From the NCBI GenBank assembly GCA_934464705.1, contig CAKSKB010000014.1, forward strand, positions 9,341 through 73,340: a DNA stretch of 64,000 nucleotides, written 5' to 3'. Below are positions 6,850 to 16,269 of this stretch, piece by piece (the first letter of the stretch is position 1; each line of letters begins with the position of its first letter). Made by a program: the position numbers and the translations under genes. This stretch comes from an uncultured Clostridia bacterium (lineage in GTDB: Bacteria; Bacillota; Clostridia; HGM11514). Below the pieces are notes generated by a model, which was not told the DNA's origin, ran no database searches, and saw nothing but the letters and a program-made list of their open reading frames with translations.

Positions 6850-7700
6850 ATTATTGACTCGGCTTTTTTAATCTCATCTTCAGTCGGCATAAGCGGCGGA
6901 AGGGTGGATTTTATATTAAGTGCATTATATTTGGATTCTGCATAATTGTGATATGGTAAAATGCGCACATCGGTTATGTTTTTAAGCGTGCTCAGGAATG
7001 CGGTGATTTTTTGTATTTGTTCGTCGTTATATCCCGGTACATACGGAATTCGTATTTCGGATTTTGCTCCGCAGTTGTCAAGATATATAAGATTACTGAG
7101 AATGGTTTTGTTTGATTTGCCGGTGCATTTTATATGTATATCCTCGTCAATTGCCTTTATATCGTAAAGAAATATATCGGTATAAGGTAAAACGCGGTCT
7201 ATTGACTCTCTCGGAACAAATCCGCATGTATCGACAGCGGTATTTATTCCGTGTTGTTTAATTACTGTTAAAATTTCGCGGCATGCCTTGCTTTGCAGCA
7301 GACATTCTCCGCCGGATAATGTAATTCCGCCGCCGCTTTCGCTGTAAAAATCCTTATCTTTAAGCAAAACGCTGCAAATTTCATCCGTACTCATTGCCAT
7401 TCCGAATATTTCAAGTGCATTTTGAGAACACGCGGCGCTGCACTTGCCGCACGCAGTACATTTTGCTCTGTCTAATATATGAGTGTTTTCCGAGATTTTA
7501 TGGCAGCAGCAAATCTCCGTACATTTTCCGCAGCCGATACATTTGTGTTTGTAAAACGCAAGCTGTTTTTTCGGCGAAAGCGTTTCCGGATTGTGACACC
7601 ACAGGCATTTCAGCGTACAGCCTTTGAAAAATACGGTTGTGCGTATTCCGCTGCCGTCATGGACGGCAAATCTTTTTATTTGGACTATATTTGCTTTCAT
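6831..7700 (-). CDS. Glycyl-radical enzyme activating enzyme (radical SAM)
   Basis: Uses S-adenosylmethionine and a [4Fe-4S] cluster to place the glycyl radical on the enzyme encoded just upstream. The radical SAM motif CTLKCLWC lies near residue 28, followed by an inserted ferredoxin-like domain with two four-cysteine groups (CIGCGKCTEIC, CTACGKCSAAC) and then SGGECLLQ. The insert is typical of activases of non-PFL glycyl-radical enzymes. Length is 289 residues. It lies 16 bases behind the glycyl-radical enzyme gene in one transcription unit. The last few codons (KLRKA) are read through the right-hand terminator hairpin, so the C-terminus may have been reset by the adjacent insertion. Confidence 0.93.
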   Translation of the reverse strand: MKANIVQIKRFAVHDGSGIRTTVFFKGCTLKCLWCHNPETLSPKKQLAFYKHKCIGCGKCTEICCCHKISENTHILDRAKCTACGKCSAACSQNALEIFGMAMSTDEICSVLLKDKDFYSESGGGITLSGGECLLQSKACREILTVIKQHGINTAVDTCGFVPRESIDRVLPYTDIFLYDIKAIDEDIHIKCTGKSNKTILSNLIYLDNCGAKSEIRIPYVPGYNDEQIQKITAFLSTLKNITDVRILPYHNYAESKYNALNIKSTLPPLMPTEDEIKKAESIIKLRKA

Positions 7701-7716
7701 TGCATATTACCCCATT

Positions 7717-9951
7717 TTAACTGATATTTTCGGTTCTTGTTATATATGCGTTTTGCTCTTTCGTGCTCAAATTGTTCCACAGTACATTCCAGCCGCATAC
7801 CCTGACCTGAAGGTTCTGATATTTTTCCGGGTGCTTTTGGGCATCTTTCAGCGTTTCGGCATCAAAAACATTAAATTGAATTGACTGTCCGCCGTTTTTC
7901 ATATATACAAACAGCAGAGATTTCATAATTTCAAGACCTTCGTTACCGCTGACTGCTGACGGATGAAGCATTATATCAAGACAAAAACCTTCGGAGTAGG
8001 TGTACGGATGCATTTTAAGTGCAGATTTTATAAGTGCGGTAATGCCTTCTCTGTCCATGCCCACGGACGGAGAACCGTTTTTGGAAATCTCATCACCCGC
8101 ATATCTTCCGTCCGGGGTTGCTTCGGTTTTTTCGCCCTGCCGGACAAACTGCATTGCCGAATGCATGAATGCCTTGTAGACGCCGCCTCTTGCATTCGGA
8201 CGGTTATTTACTTTTGATGCGAAATATGCCGATATTGCTTCGGCGTACATATCTGTTTCGGCATCGTCGTTTCCGTATTTATGCTTGCTTTTGATAACCT
8301 GCGTATGCAAATCTTCAAAGCCGACCCAGTTTTTGTCAAGGGCTTCGGCAAGAGTTTCAAGCGTTACGGTCTTTTTGTCATATACAAATTCCTTTACCGC
8401 CATAACTGCGTCCGCAAGACTTGCAAATCCGCAGTTTAACACGGCTGAATTGTTAAATTTAACTCCGCTCTGGTAAGCATCTGTACCTTTTTCCAATGCT
8501 CCCTCAATAGTTGCCGAATACATATTTGACGGGTTGATAAAACTGAGGTATTTTTCAAATTGGTTTGATACACCGATTGACATTTCGATAAGGTTTTCCC
8601 ATTGCCTTAATACCGCATTGTAAAAGTCTCCGAATGTTTTTAAATTTTTAAGTTCGCCTGTTTTAATTCCGAGCTGCCTGCCTGTTCTTGAATCAAATCC
8701 GTTGCTGAACACATATTCAATCGGTTTCAGTGCGTTGACATATCCGGTGCATGTTGAAACTTCGTTCGCGCGTATGCCTGTTTCGTAGCAGCCTCGGATG
8801 TCCATGCTGAGAGCTTCCTCATATGTTGCGCCGTAGTTCATGACAGCTTTTATCATAGCGGGTTCGCACGAGAATGCAAAGCAGTTTTTGCCGCGGCGTA
8901 TCATATCAAAAACTTTGAAAAGAAGCTTATCCGGCGTGTTTCCGTTGACTTTTATCTGGATTTTCGGATTGTATATTCCAAGCTCGTCATAGACTTCGAG
9001 TATGTCATAGGATAATTCGTTATATTTTGTGCTTCCGTCGGCGTTTGTACCGCCTATATAAAACGGCTGTCCCCAATAATTGCCGATTGCCGACCACTGT
9101 ATAAGAAAATATTTTAGAAGTTCATTTATATCCGCCTTTGTATATGTGCCGTTTTTCAAGTCGTTTTGGTAGAATCTATACATGGTGTTGTCAAGACCGT
9201 TACCGAGCGAACGCACCTGATATGAGTCAAAACATTCGGAAATCATAAAGTAAATGTAAATTACCTGCATTGCCTCATATATATTTTTGGGTGCACCGTC
9301 GCGTATGCTGCAAAGGCATTCGGCAACTTTTGCTGCTTTTGAATGAGTTTTTGTCAATGCATATTTATAAAGCCTGTCAATCAAATCAGTTATCGCTGTA
9401 TACTCGATTATAATTCCGTCAAAAAAAGCCGCTGTTTCCGGGGAAAGCGTATTGTTTTTTCTGTGAAGCTCCCTGTATTTTTCGGCACGGTTTTTAAGCC
9501 CCGAAAATCCTAATCCGAGAACAGAATTCCAATCCGGCACAACATGGTCAAAGTCGGGCCATATCGTAACCGCTCCGGATTCGTTCATGTCCCGCATTTT
9601 CTCTTTTATGTCGGGAATTATATCATCGAAGACTTCTTTATACCATTTATCCAGCGTTACGGAATTTGCAAGCCGGTTTACACTTCTGAATCCGACAAAG
9701 TAATCGTGTTCGCTTATGTCAATTCTCGTGTTTTCAAGAACATATTTTACAGCATATGCTTTTGCAACAGGATGCGGCAAATTCTTTGTTTTTTCGTAAA
9801 GCTTTTTTAGACCGTCTTGGATTTCTTCATCATCAAGACCGGTGCTTTCGTCATAATCATATCCGTGATATGCCATTCGCTCATACGGATTAAACGGTTC
9901 GTCTGTTTTATGGTATTTATTTTTTATAAATTCTATATCACGGTAAAACAT
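7717..9951 (-). CDS. Glycyl-radical enzyme of unknown substrate (eliminase-like)
   Basis: A cytosolic, oxygen-sensitive radical enzyme of about 744 residues. The glycyl-radical loop RVCGWNV is near residue 720, and the thiyl-radical site is GCYE (DIRGCYETGIRANE) about two thirds of the way in. A Cys-x-Glu motif is shared with dehydratase/lyase members such as diol dehydratases, choline TMA-lyase and hydroxyproline dehydratase. PFL instead has two adjacent cysteines. Substrate-pocket residues cannot be matched to a characterised member. ATG 9951, preceded by CAGGAG, is preferred over a TTG 18 bases upstream. It is the first gene of a two-gene unit with its activase, divergent from an AraC regulator. 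Confidence 0.85.
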   Translation of the reverse strand: MFYRDIEFIKNKYHKTDEPFNPYERMAYHGYDYDESTGLDDEEIQDGLKKLYEKTKNLPHPVAKAYAVKYVLENTRIDISEHDYFVGFRSVNRLANSVTLDKWYKEVFDDIIPDIKEKMRDMNESGAVTIWPDFDHVVPDWNSVLGLGFSGLKNRAEKYRELHRKNNTLSPETAAFFDGIIIEYTAITDLIDRLYKYALTKTHSKAAKVAECLCSIRDGAPKNIYEAMQVIYIYFMISECFDSYQVRSLGNGLDNTMYRFYQNDLKNGTYTKADINELLKYFLIQWSAIGNYWGQPFYIGGTNADGSTKYNELSYDILEVYDELGIYNPKIQIKVNGNTPDKLLFKVFDMIRRGKNCFAFSCEPAMIKAVMNYGATYEEALSMDIRGCYETGIRANEVSTCTGYVNALKPIEYVFSNGFDSRTGRQLGIKTGELKNLKTFGDFYNAVLRQWENLIEMSIGVSNQFEKYLSFINPSNMYSATIEGALEKGTDAYQSGVKFNNSAVLNCGFASLADAVMAVKEFVYDKKTVTLETLAEALDKNWVGFEDLHTQVIKSKHKYGNDDAETDMYAEAISAYFASKVNNRPNARGGVYKAFMHSAMQFVRQGEKTEATPDGRYAGDEISKNGSPSVGMDREGITALIKSALKMHPYTYSEGFCLDIMLHPSAVSGNEGLEIMKSLLFVYMKNGGQSIQFNVFDAETLKDAQKHPEKYQNLQVRVCGWNVLWNNLSTKEQNAYITRTENIS

Positions 9952-9993
9952 AATAAATATCTCCTGCAATTTATATTTGATTTTTCAATACAA

Positions 9994-10022
9994 AGAATAC
10001 TGCTAATCGAATGTTTTGTCAA
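9994..10022 (-). promoter_or_regulatory. Promoter of the glycyl-radical enzyme operon
   Basis: On the minus strand, TTGACA (10017-10022), a spacer of 17, and TATTCT (9994-9999). It lies back to back with the regulator promoter at 10041-10069. Confidence 0.75.
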
Positions 10023-10040
10023 TGAACATTTCAAAATGTA

Positions 10041-10069
10041 TTGACTGTTTCGAAACAAAATGTTATAAT
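10041..10069 (+). promoter_or_regulatory. Promoter of the AraC regulator, with palindrome in the spacer
   Basis: TTGACT (10041-10046), a spacer of 17, and TATAAT (10064-10069). The spacer contains the perfect 12-bp palindrome TGTTTCGAAACA (10046-10057), placed where a bound regulator would block its own promoter. Confidence 0.75.
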
Positions 10070-10092
10070 TGGCAAAGAAGGGAGCTGGTTTT

Positions 10093-10878
10093 ACGGAGAA
10101 GTTTTTCGGTTATAATTTTAATATTGATAAAATAGTTCTTGCGTGCTATGTGCCCAAAGGAGAGGGGACCGCAGTTCACAAGAACAGGTCATCACACGGG
10201 CTGGCACTGCATATATCCGGAAGTAAAAAATATATTTTTGAAGGGAAAAACACATTTTGCGTGGGAAAGAATGATATAGTTTTTTTGCCCGAACATTCGG
10301 ATTATATTGTTGAGATGCCCTGCCCGGGAGAGTGTTATGCCATAAATTTCAAAATAGCAGATTCCGTTTCTTTTGAGCCGTTTGTGTTAAATGTCGGCGA
10401 TTTGGTAACCGACAGATTCAAGACCGCCGAAAAGGCATTTCGTTTGAAAACATCGGGATATGAAATGCAGTGCAAAGCAAATCTGTATGCAATAATATGC
10501 TCCATGCTCGGCGAATACGAAAAAAAGTATGTTCCGAAAAGCACAGAAAGAATTATCGAGCCGGCAATAGAATATATTCACAGAAATTATACATCTGAAA
10601 ATATAAGTGTAGAGTATCTTGCAAAGCTGTGCGGTATAAGTACGGCTTATTTGAGAAATGTCTTTTTAAAATGTAAAAATACCACTCCTGTTAAGTACAT
10701 AAACGACCTTAAGCTTTCAAGAGCCAAGGAGCTTATTTTATCGGATTATTATACTATTCCCAAAATATCCGAGCTTTCCGGCTTTGGCGATGAAAGCTAT
10801 TTTTGCCGTTATTTTAAAAGAATGACCGGAATGACTGCGACGCAGTACCGGGAAAATAAAAAAAATACCGGCAAATAA
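10093..10878 (+). CDS. AraC-family regulator of the glycyl-radical operon
   Basis: An N-terminal cupin-like sensing domain and a C-terminal double helix-turn-helix (about the last 100 residues: SVEYLAKLCGISTAYLRNVF and ISELSGFGDESYFCRYFKRMTGMTATQYR). Being divergent from the glycyl-radical enzyme, it probably senses that enzyme's substrate. The start is odd. The promoter -10 covers 10064-10069, so a TTG at 10069 cannot be used from that promoter. AAGGGAG at 10078-10084 stands eight bases before ACG 10093, exactly where ATG should be. The next ordinary in-frame start is GTG 10150. Either ACG initiates weakly or ATG has mutated. Confidence 0.8.
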   Translation, partial: TEKFFGYNFNIDKIVLACYVPKGEGTAVHKNRSSHGLALHISGSKKYIFEGKNTFCVGKNDIVFLPEHSDYIVEMPCPGECYAINFKIADSVSFEPFVLNVGDLVTDRFKTAEKAFRLKTSGYEMQCKANLYAIICSMLGEYEKKYVPKSTERIIEPAIEYIHRNYTSENISVEYLAKLCGISTAYLRNVFLKCKNTTPVKYINDLKLSRAKELILSDYYTIPKISELSGFGDESYFCRYFKRMTGMTATQYRENKKNTGK

Positions 10879-10889
10879 TCTGCCGGTAT
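10865..10889. terminator. Bidirectional terminator between AraC gene and GTPase gene
   Basis: A 9-bp stem, ATACCGGCA (10865-10873) with TGCCGGTAT (10881-10889), preceded by an A-run. It overlaps the stop codon of the regulator. Confidence 0.75.
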
Positions 10890-10903
10890 CGGAATATGAT
10901 TTT

Positions 10904-13447
10904 TCAGCTGCCCTGATTTTCAAAATATTCCCTTATTCTGTTTTCTGCGGTTTCGAGTTCTTTTTTGAAGTCTGCCGCGGTGACTCTTACGGCGCCGTTT
11001 CCTATAATTATAATCTGTTCAAGCCCGTCCGATGTCGCAACCCTTACCTTATGATTGCGGCTCAGTTCGTGCGTGACCTTTTCGATATACATATCGGCGG
11101 TTTCCGCCTCTTTTGTATATACAACATCAATGTTGTGTATCTTTTCGATTTCGCCGTGATTGTGTCTGACTTTATATGCGTCAAACACTAAAATAATTTC
11201 AAAATCGGTAAGCCCTTTATAATTGCAAAGCCTGTTAATCAGAGTGTTTCTTGCGAGGTCAAGGCTTTTTTCGGAAAGCTTTTTGAGGTCGTCCCACGCA
11301 AATATGATGTTGTAGCCATCGATGAGCAAGTATTCCCTGCCGCTTAGTTTTTTTGTCGGCGAACGGTAAGGTTTTTCAGGCTTTTTAACGGATTTAAGCG
11401 CCGTATGAAGCGGTTTTTTAACCTCACCGTATGTCATTTCAAATATCTTCATAAGTTCAGAATCGCTTGCGGCACGAGAAACATAACGGTGAACTTTTTC
11501 TTCAAATTCCGCCTGCTCTTCTTTCTCGCTCTCGGTATGGCAGAAGCTTTCAACCTCTCTCCACCCGACGGAAAAACCTGCTCCGTGCGAGCAGAATACG
11601 GAATCGGGTGTGTTTTCAAGGTCGGCTTCCGGGTCATAGCCTATTTTTTCTGTAATTTCGGCAGCGTTTTGACATTCCCTGTAACCGCCCGTCATGAGCG
11701 AAAGTTTGCCGAGACCTTTTGTGTATGCGATAACCTCCGTCTGATAGTTTCTCATCGAAAAAACCGGTGCGCTGCCGGAAATAACCGAACAGCCGCCCGA
11801 CAGCTCCGGCTGAAAAAAGCTTCCTCCCATATTTGTTATGTCGGTCATTGCGCGCCCCACGCACTCGTTCGGAATTTCAAGCCGGAAATCATACCACGGT
11901 TCCAGAAGAACGCTTTGCGCCTGCATGAGGCCCTGCCTCACCGCACGGTAGGTAGCCTGTCTGAAATCGCCGCCTTCGGTGTGCTTTTGGTGCGCTTTGC
12001 CGTTTATCAGAGTTATTTTCATGTCCGCAATCGGCGAGCCGGTCAGAACGCCAATATGCTGTTTTTCTTTCAGATGCGTCATGATTAACCGCTGCCAGTT
12101 TTTTGCAAGTGTGTTTTCGCTGCACTCCGACGCAAAAACCAGCCCCGAGCCTCTCGGAAGAGCCTCCAGCCTGAGGCGGACTTCGGCGTAATGCTTAAGC
12201 GGTTCGTAATGACCTGCACCGTATGCTTCGCCGCTGATGGTTTCAAGATATGCAATGCTGCTGTATGAAAAATCAACCTCCATGTCAAAGCGTTCGGCTA
12301 TAATACGCTTTAGAACTTCAAGCTGAATTTCACCCATTATTTTAAAGCATATTTCGCCGCTGCGGCTGTCCCACGAGATGGCAAGCTGCGGCTCTTCCTG
12401 TTCTAAAATCCTGAATTTTGAAAGTGCGGCAACAGGGTTTACGCCCTCCGGCAGAACTGCACGGTAATTGAGTACAGGCTTCAAAATCGCCGTTTCTTCC
12501 GAGGGTTCAAAGCCGAGCCCTATTCCCGGGTATGTTTCCGTAAGACCGACTGCGGCGCAGAGCGTTCCGCTTTCCGCAAACGGTACCGCTTTGAATTTTG
12601 CTCCCGAATAAATGCGGATTTGGTTAACCTTTTCGCTCCACGGTTTAAGTTCTTTATTTATGCCGTTTACAATATCTTTGACCGAGAGTCTGCCGCCGGT
12701 TATCTTCATATGCGTAAGTCTTTCGCCGTGCTCACTTCGTGTGATTTTATAAACCTTTGCTCCGAATTCCTCTTTGAAATGCGGTTCGGCTGAGTATTTG
12801 TCCAGCCCAAGAAGAAGCCCGTCGATACCTTCATATTTAAGAGCCGAACCGAAAAAACACGGAAAAATCCGCCGTTTCTTTATTGCGTCCGAAATAAGAG
12901 CGTCATCAAGGCAATCTTTCTCAAAAGCCTCAAGCAGCCGCTCGTCGCACAGGGCGAGTTCTTCCAAGAAATCGCCGCTTTCAAAATTGACGCATTTTTC
13001 CGAAAGCTTTGTTTTAATTTCGGTCATAATTTCATCGGCGTTTCTCTCGGAAATATCCATTTTGTTGATGAATATAAATGCGGGAATACTCCTTTTTTCA
13101 AGCAGCTTCCAAAGGGTTTCGGTGTGGCTCTGGACACCGCTTGTGCCCGAAATCACAAGAACCGCATAGTCAATTACCGAAAGCGTTCTTTCCGCTTCCG
13201 GTGAAAAATCGACATGCCCGGGGGTGTCAACCAATGTAAGTTCTGTGTTCTGAAGCGTAACCGCCGCACTGTTTGAAAACACCGTTATTCCGCGTTCTTT
13301 TTCAATTCCGTCGGTATCCATAAATGTGTTTCCGCTGTCAACCCTGCCGGGGGTTCTTATTATTCCTGTTTTATAGAGAATCGCTTCCGAAAGCGTTGTT
13401 TTTCCGGAATCGACATGTGCAAGTATTCCGATTGTAACTTTTTTCAT
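10904..13447 (-). CDS. TetM/EF-G-like translation GTPase fused to a NYN (Rae1/YacP-like) nuclease domain
   Basis: An 847-residue fusion. Residues 1 to about 650 follow ribosomal-protection proteins and EF-G: P-loop AHVDSGKTT (10-18), DTPGHVDF, NKMD, then beta-barrel and domain IV/V segments (GDFRQATYRAVRQGL, PNECVGRAM). Residues from about 690 form a NYN/PIN-like domain with LLIDGYNIIFAW, ILVFDAYKV, ETADMYIEK and VATSDGLEQ, the acidic residues expected of YacP/Rae1, which cuts mRNA in the ribosomal A site in Bacillus subtilis. The protein would thus bring a nuclease to the A site. Tetracycline resistance cannot be concluded. A promoter TTGACA-17-TAAAAT lies at 13482-13510. The SD is weak. Confidence 0.85.
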   Translation of the reverse strand: MKKVTIGILAHVDSGKTTLSEAILYKTGIIRTPGRVDSGNTFMDTDGIEKERGITVFSNSAAVTLQNTELTLVDTPGHVDFSPEAERTLSVIDYAVLVISGTSGVQSHTETLWKLLEKRSIPAFIFINKMDISERNADEIMTEIKTKLSEKCVNFESGDFLEELALCDERLLEAFEKDCLDDALISDAIKKRRIFPCFFGSALKYEGIDGLLLGLDKYSAEPHFKEEFGAKVYKITRSEHGERLTHMKITGGRLSVKDIVNGINKELKPWSEKVNQIRIYSGAKFKAVPFAESGTLCAAVGLTETYPGIGLGFEPSEETAILKPVLNYRAVLPEGVNPVAALSKFRILEQEEPQLAISWDSRSGEICFKIMGEIQLEVLKRIIAERFDMEVDFSYSSIAYLETISGEAYGAGHYEPLKHYAEVRLRLEALPRGSGLVFASECSENTLAKNWQRLIMTHLKEKQHIGVLTGSPIADMKITLINGKAHQKHTEGGDFRQATYRAVRQGLMQAQSVLLEPWYDFRLEIPNECVGRAMTDITNMGGSFFQPELSGGCSVISGSAPVFSMRNYQTEVIAYTKGLGKLSLMTGGYRECQNAAEITEKIGYDPEADLENTPDSVFCSHGAGFSVGWREVESFCHTESEKEEQAEFEEKVHRYVSRAASDSELMKIFEMTYGEVKKPLHTALKSVKKPEKPYRSPTKKLSGREYLLIDGYNIIFAWDDLKKLSEKSLDLARNTLINRLCNYKGLTDFEIILVFDAYKVRHNHGEIEKIHNIDVVYTKEAETADMYIEKVTHELSRNHKVRVATSDGLEQIIIIGNGAVRVTAADFKKELETAENRIREYFENQGS

Positions 13448-13481
13448 AGCTTTACCTGTGATTTAATATAATTATAAGGTT

Positions 13482-13547
13482 ATTTTATACCATTTTAAAC
13501 AATTTGTCAATCATTTATTGACATAAGGCGGTGATAAGTGGTATAAT
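13482..13547. promoter_or_regulatory. Divergent promoters of the GTPase and peptidase genes
   Basis: Minus strand: TTGACA (13505-13510), spacer 17, TAAAAT (13482-13487). Plus strand: TTGACA (13518-13523), spacer 18, TATAAT (13542-13547). The two -35 boxes are seven bases apart and form an inverted repeat. Confidence 0.7.
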
Positions 13548-13576
13548 AAAATTAAAACATGTATTCGGAGGGGTCT

Positions 13577-16237
13577 ATGAAAAAACTGATTTTATGCTTT
13601 TTGCTTATTGCTTCACAGATGTTTGGGGGAATTGCCGGAGCGGAAGAATTTACAACCGACGGCGACTTTGTCCCGGAATATATAGCATATTCAGATTCAG
13701 TCTCCCTTGGTGAATCGGATGCAGAATATGTTCCACCGATTGTTCCGCTTGTTTCCCCGGCGGAACTTTCTGCAGCGGAGCTTCCTGAGAAGTATGACGC
13801 AAGGGAAGACGGCAGAATCTATTACAGCGGTTTGGGTCAAAGCTCCGATAACACTTGCTGGACTTTTTCGTCCTGCCTTGCTGCGGAAACCGCAATAAAA
13901 GACGAGTTAGGCAGTTTTACCGACCTTTCCGAGCAGCACCTCAAATATGCCGAAAGTTCGGAAAACAACAATCCTTACGGGTATGAGAGGGTTGTTAATT
14001 CAGGCGGCAATTTTCAGATATTTGAGGCTTACGGAGCGGCTTGGAGAGGGCTTGTAAAAGAGGAAGACGACCCCTATAAGTACGGCGGCGAGGCGCGTGA
14101 CTATGAAACCGTTACGGCGCAAAAACCGATAAGCTTTCATCTTCGGGATACGATTAATATACCCAATATTGCGAAAGATGTGTCCGCTGTAACACCGGAG
14201 CAGAGAGCGGCGCATATTGCGGAGGTTAAAAAATACATATTGCGGCACGGCTGCTGTTTTTCCAGTATGTATTGGGATTCGGATTATAATAATTACAGCA
14301 CAAAATCATATTTCAATAAAGACGATACAAGCACCTCAAATCACGCAATTGCCATAGTCGGCTGGGACGATAACTATTCCAAGAATAATTTTAACGAAAC
14401 ACCGGGAAATGACGGTGCATTTATAATTAAAAATTCGCAGAGTGCTACCGGGTATTATATGTATATGTCTTATGAAGATGTGTACGCCGGATGGTATGCC
14501 TCATGTGTAACGGGTGTTGCGTCAAAGTACGATTACGGCGAGATTTACAATTACAACTATTTTCAGCCGGGCGGTGCATATTCTGTTTCGGCCGGTACAT
14601 ATACGACATCGGTGAATTTTAAAAGCAAGTATGACGGTGAAAAAATAATGGCTGTCGGTGCTTATACGGTTTCGAGAAACCTCGGGTATAAGGTTTATAT
14701 AAGCAAATCCGCCAAAGGAAATGAAAGAACAAACGAGCTTTACACTTTGGCTGCGTCGGGCACATTTGAAATGCCCGGGTTGCATACGGTTGATTTGAAG
14801 GAACCTTTTGAACTCGGCAGCGCAGAAACGGCTTACACTGTCAGAATTGAATATACAGGCGATGCGAATTTTGAAGTACCGGTTGAATCAAATGTTTACA
14901 GCGGCGGTATTCAGATTCATAATGTGGAATCAAAAGAGGGCAGAAGTTATTTTAATACATGGGATACGCACAATAATAAAGCAAATCTTTATGTTAAAGC
15001 GTTTACGGACGCTGATTATACGGTAACGCTTCCTTTTGCCGATGACGATGCATTCAGCACAGCAAAGTACAGTATTAACGGCTCCGATTACAAAAGTCTT
15101 GACCGAAGTTTTGCAGCAGGGCTCAATGATGATGTGACCGTTGATTTTTCGGGTGTCACGGCAGAAATCGGTGTGTTTTCTTACAGCGGAGAAACGTACA
15201 GGCTGAAAGACAATAAAATTTCTTTTAAGGTGACGGAGAGCGGAGCGGTGCAGTCGCTCGGCAAAGCGTCAATAACGGTTCGCTTTGACGCAAACGGCGG
15301 AAGCGGTGCGCCGTCTGATATTCATACAAAAGAAAATACGGAGTTTGAAATTCCGGAAGAGATTCCGTCAAAGGCGGGATATTCATTTGAAGGATGGACA
15401 GATGACTTAAAAATTTACGCTCCGGGCGATAAGGCATCGTTTTCGGGCAGCACGACCCTTACCGCACAGTGGAAGGAAAGGGCGGCGGCAAGCCTTAAGC
15501 TTGGTTTTAAGGCATATAGAAACGGCAAAGAAACCGATAAACTTTACGCCGGCTGTACCTATGATATTTCTGTTTTCTGCAGCGATATGACAGATAATAC
15601 ATTTTACGGCGGAAAATTTGCGCTGTCATTTGACCCGAATATTGCCTGCGTTGTGGACGAAAGCGGTTATTACGGCGAAAATGCGGAGGATTGCGTTTTT
15701 GATATTGCGTCAGATAAACTGTTGCTTGATTCTTCATCGCAGCTTGATAACGGCGGCGGAAAACTCAATGCCGTAATTAAGACAAAATCCGATTATTCTG
15801 ATACCGGAGCTCTGCTTGAAGTCGATTCGGCTGAGATTTTCAGATTCAGAGTGTTTATAATGAGCAGCGGGGATATTTCGCTTAATGCGGAAAATTCCGA
15901 GCTTTATTTCGGAAGTACGGCGCCGTCGGTTATTACAGCGGTTTCGTTTTTGCCGAAGGCGGTTTTTGAAACAGTCAGCGATGTAAACTGCACAAAGTAC
16001 AGTAATCATGTAAGCTTTTCGGGTAAAACAGATTTTGGAAAAAGCAAAACAATTGTGTGCGCATTGTACAGCGGAAATAAGCTTGTCGGCGTAAGACCGA
16101 TAAAATGCGAAGAAGATAACGAAGTTTTCAATGCCAATATCTTGTTTACCGATGAGCCGACATCTGCGAAGGTTCTTGTGTGGGACAGCCTTGACGGCTT
16201 ATCTACAGGATTCGGTTCAATTGATTTTGATTTTTGA
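13577..16237 (+). CDS. Secreted papain-family (C1) peptidase with lectin-like and InlB-type domains
   Basis: An 886-residue exported protease. A signal peptide is followed by a papain-like domain (about 70-300) with oxyanion Gln and nucleophile Cys in GQSSDNTCWTFSS (Cys about 94), His in SNHAIAIVGWDD and Asn in IKNSQ. Next come a lectin-like beta domain (about 325-470), a Listeria-Bacteroides repeat (FDANGGSGAP...YSFEGWTDD...LTAQWKE, about 570-635) and a cohesin-like segment starting TFYGGKFALSFDPN. No SLH, LPXTG or dockerin is seen, so surface retention is unclear. ATG 13577 after GGAGGGG is chosen over an in-frame ATG 18 bases upstream. It lies upstream of the polysaccharide cluster but with its own promoter. 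Confidence 0.88.
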   Translation: MKKLILCFLLIASQMFGGIAGAEEFTTDGDFVPEYIAYSDSVSLGESDAEYVPPIVPLVSPAELSAAELPEKYDAREDGRIYYSGLGQSSDNTCWTFSSCLAAETAIKDELGSFTDLSEQHLKYAESSENNNPYGYERVVNSGGNFQIFEAYGAAWRGLVKEEDDPYKYGGEARDYETVTAQKPISFHLRDTINIPNIAKDVSAVTPEQRAAHIAEVKKYILRHGCCFSSMYWDSDYNNYSTKSYFNKDDTSTSNHAIAIVGWDDNYSKNNFNETPGNDGAFIIKNSQSATGYYMYMSYEDVYAGWYASCVTGVASKYDYGEIYNYNYFQPGGAYSVSAGTYTTSVNFKSKYDGEKIMAVGAYTVSRNLGYKVYISKSAKGNERTNELYTLAASGTFEMPGLHTVDLKEPFELGSAETAYTVRIEYTGDANFEVPVESNVYSGGIQIHNVESKEGRSYFNTWDTHNNKANLYVKAFTDADYTVTLPFADDDAFSTAKYSINGSDYKSLDRSFAAGLNDDVTVDFSGVTAEIGVFSYSGETYRLKDNKISFKVTESGAVQSLGKASITVRFDANGGSGAPSDIHTKENTEFEIPEEIPSKAGYSFEGWTDDLKIYAPGDKASFSGSTTLTAQWKERAAASLKLGFKAYRNGKETDKLYAGCTYDISVFCSDMTDNTFYGGKFALSFDPNIACVVDESGYYGENAEDCVFDIASDKLLLDSSSQLDNGGGKLNAVIKTKSDYSDTGALLEVDSAEIFRFRVFIMSSGDISLNAENSELYFGSTAPSVITAVSFLPKAVFETVSDVNCTKYSNHVSFSGKTDFGKSKTIVCALYSGNKLVGVRPIKCEEDNEVFNANILFTDEPTSAKVLVWDSLDGLSTGFGSIDFDF

Positions 16238-16269
16238 TTTGTACATAAGATTTTTACGGAGTTGATAAG

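Noticed and set aside
10904..13447. Simple annotation as a tetracycline-resistance (tetM) gene
   Set aside because: The GTPase part is only TetM-like and the extra NYN domain points to another role; resistance cannot be read from sequence.
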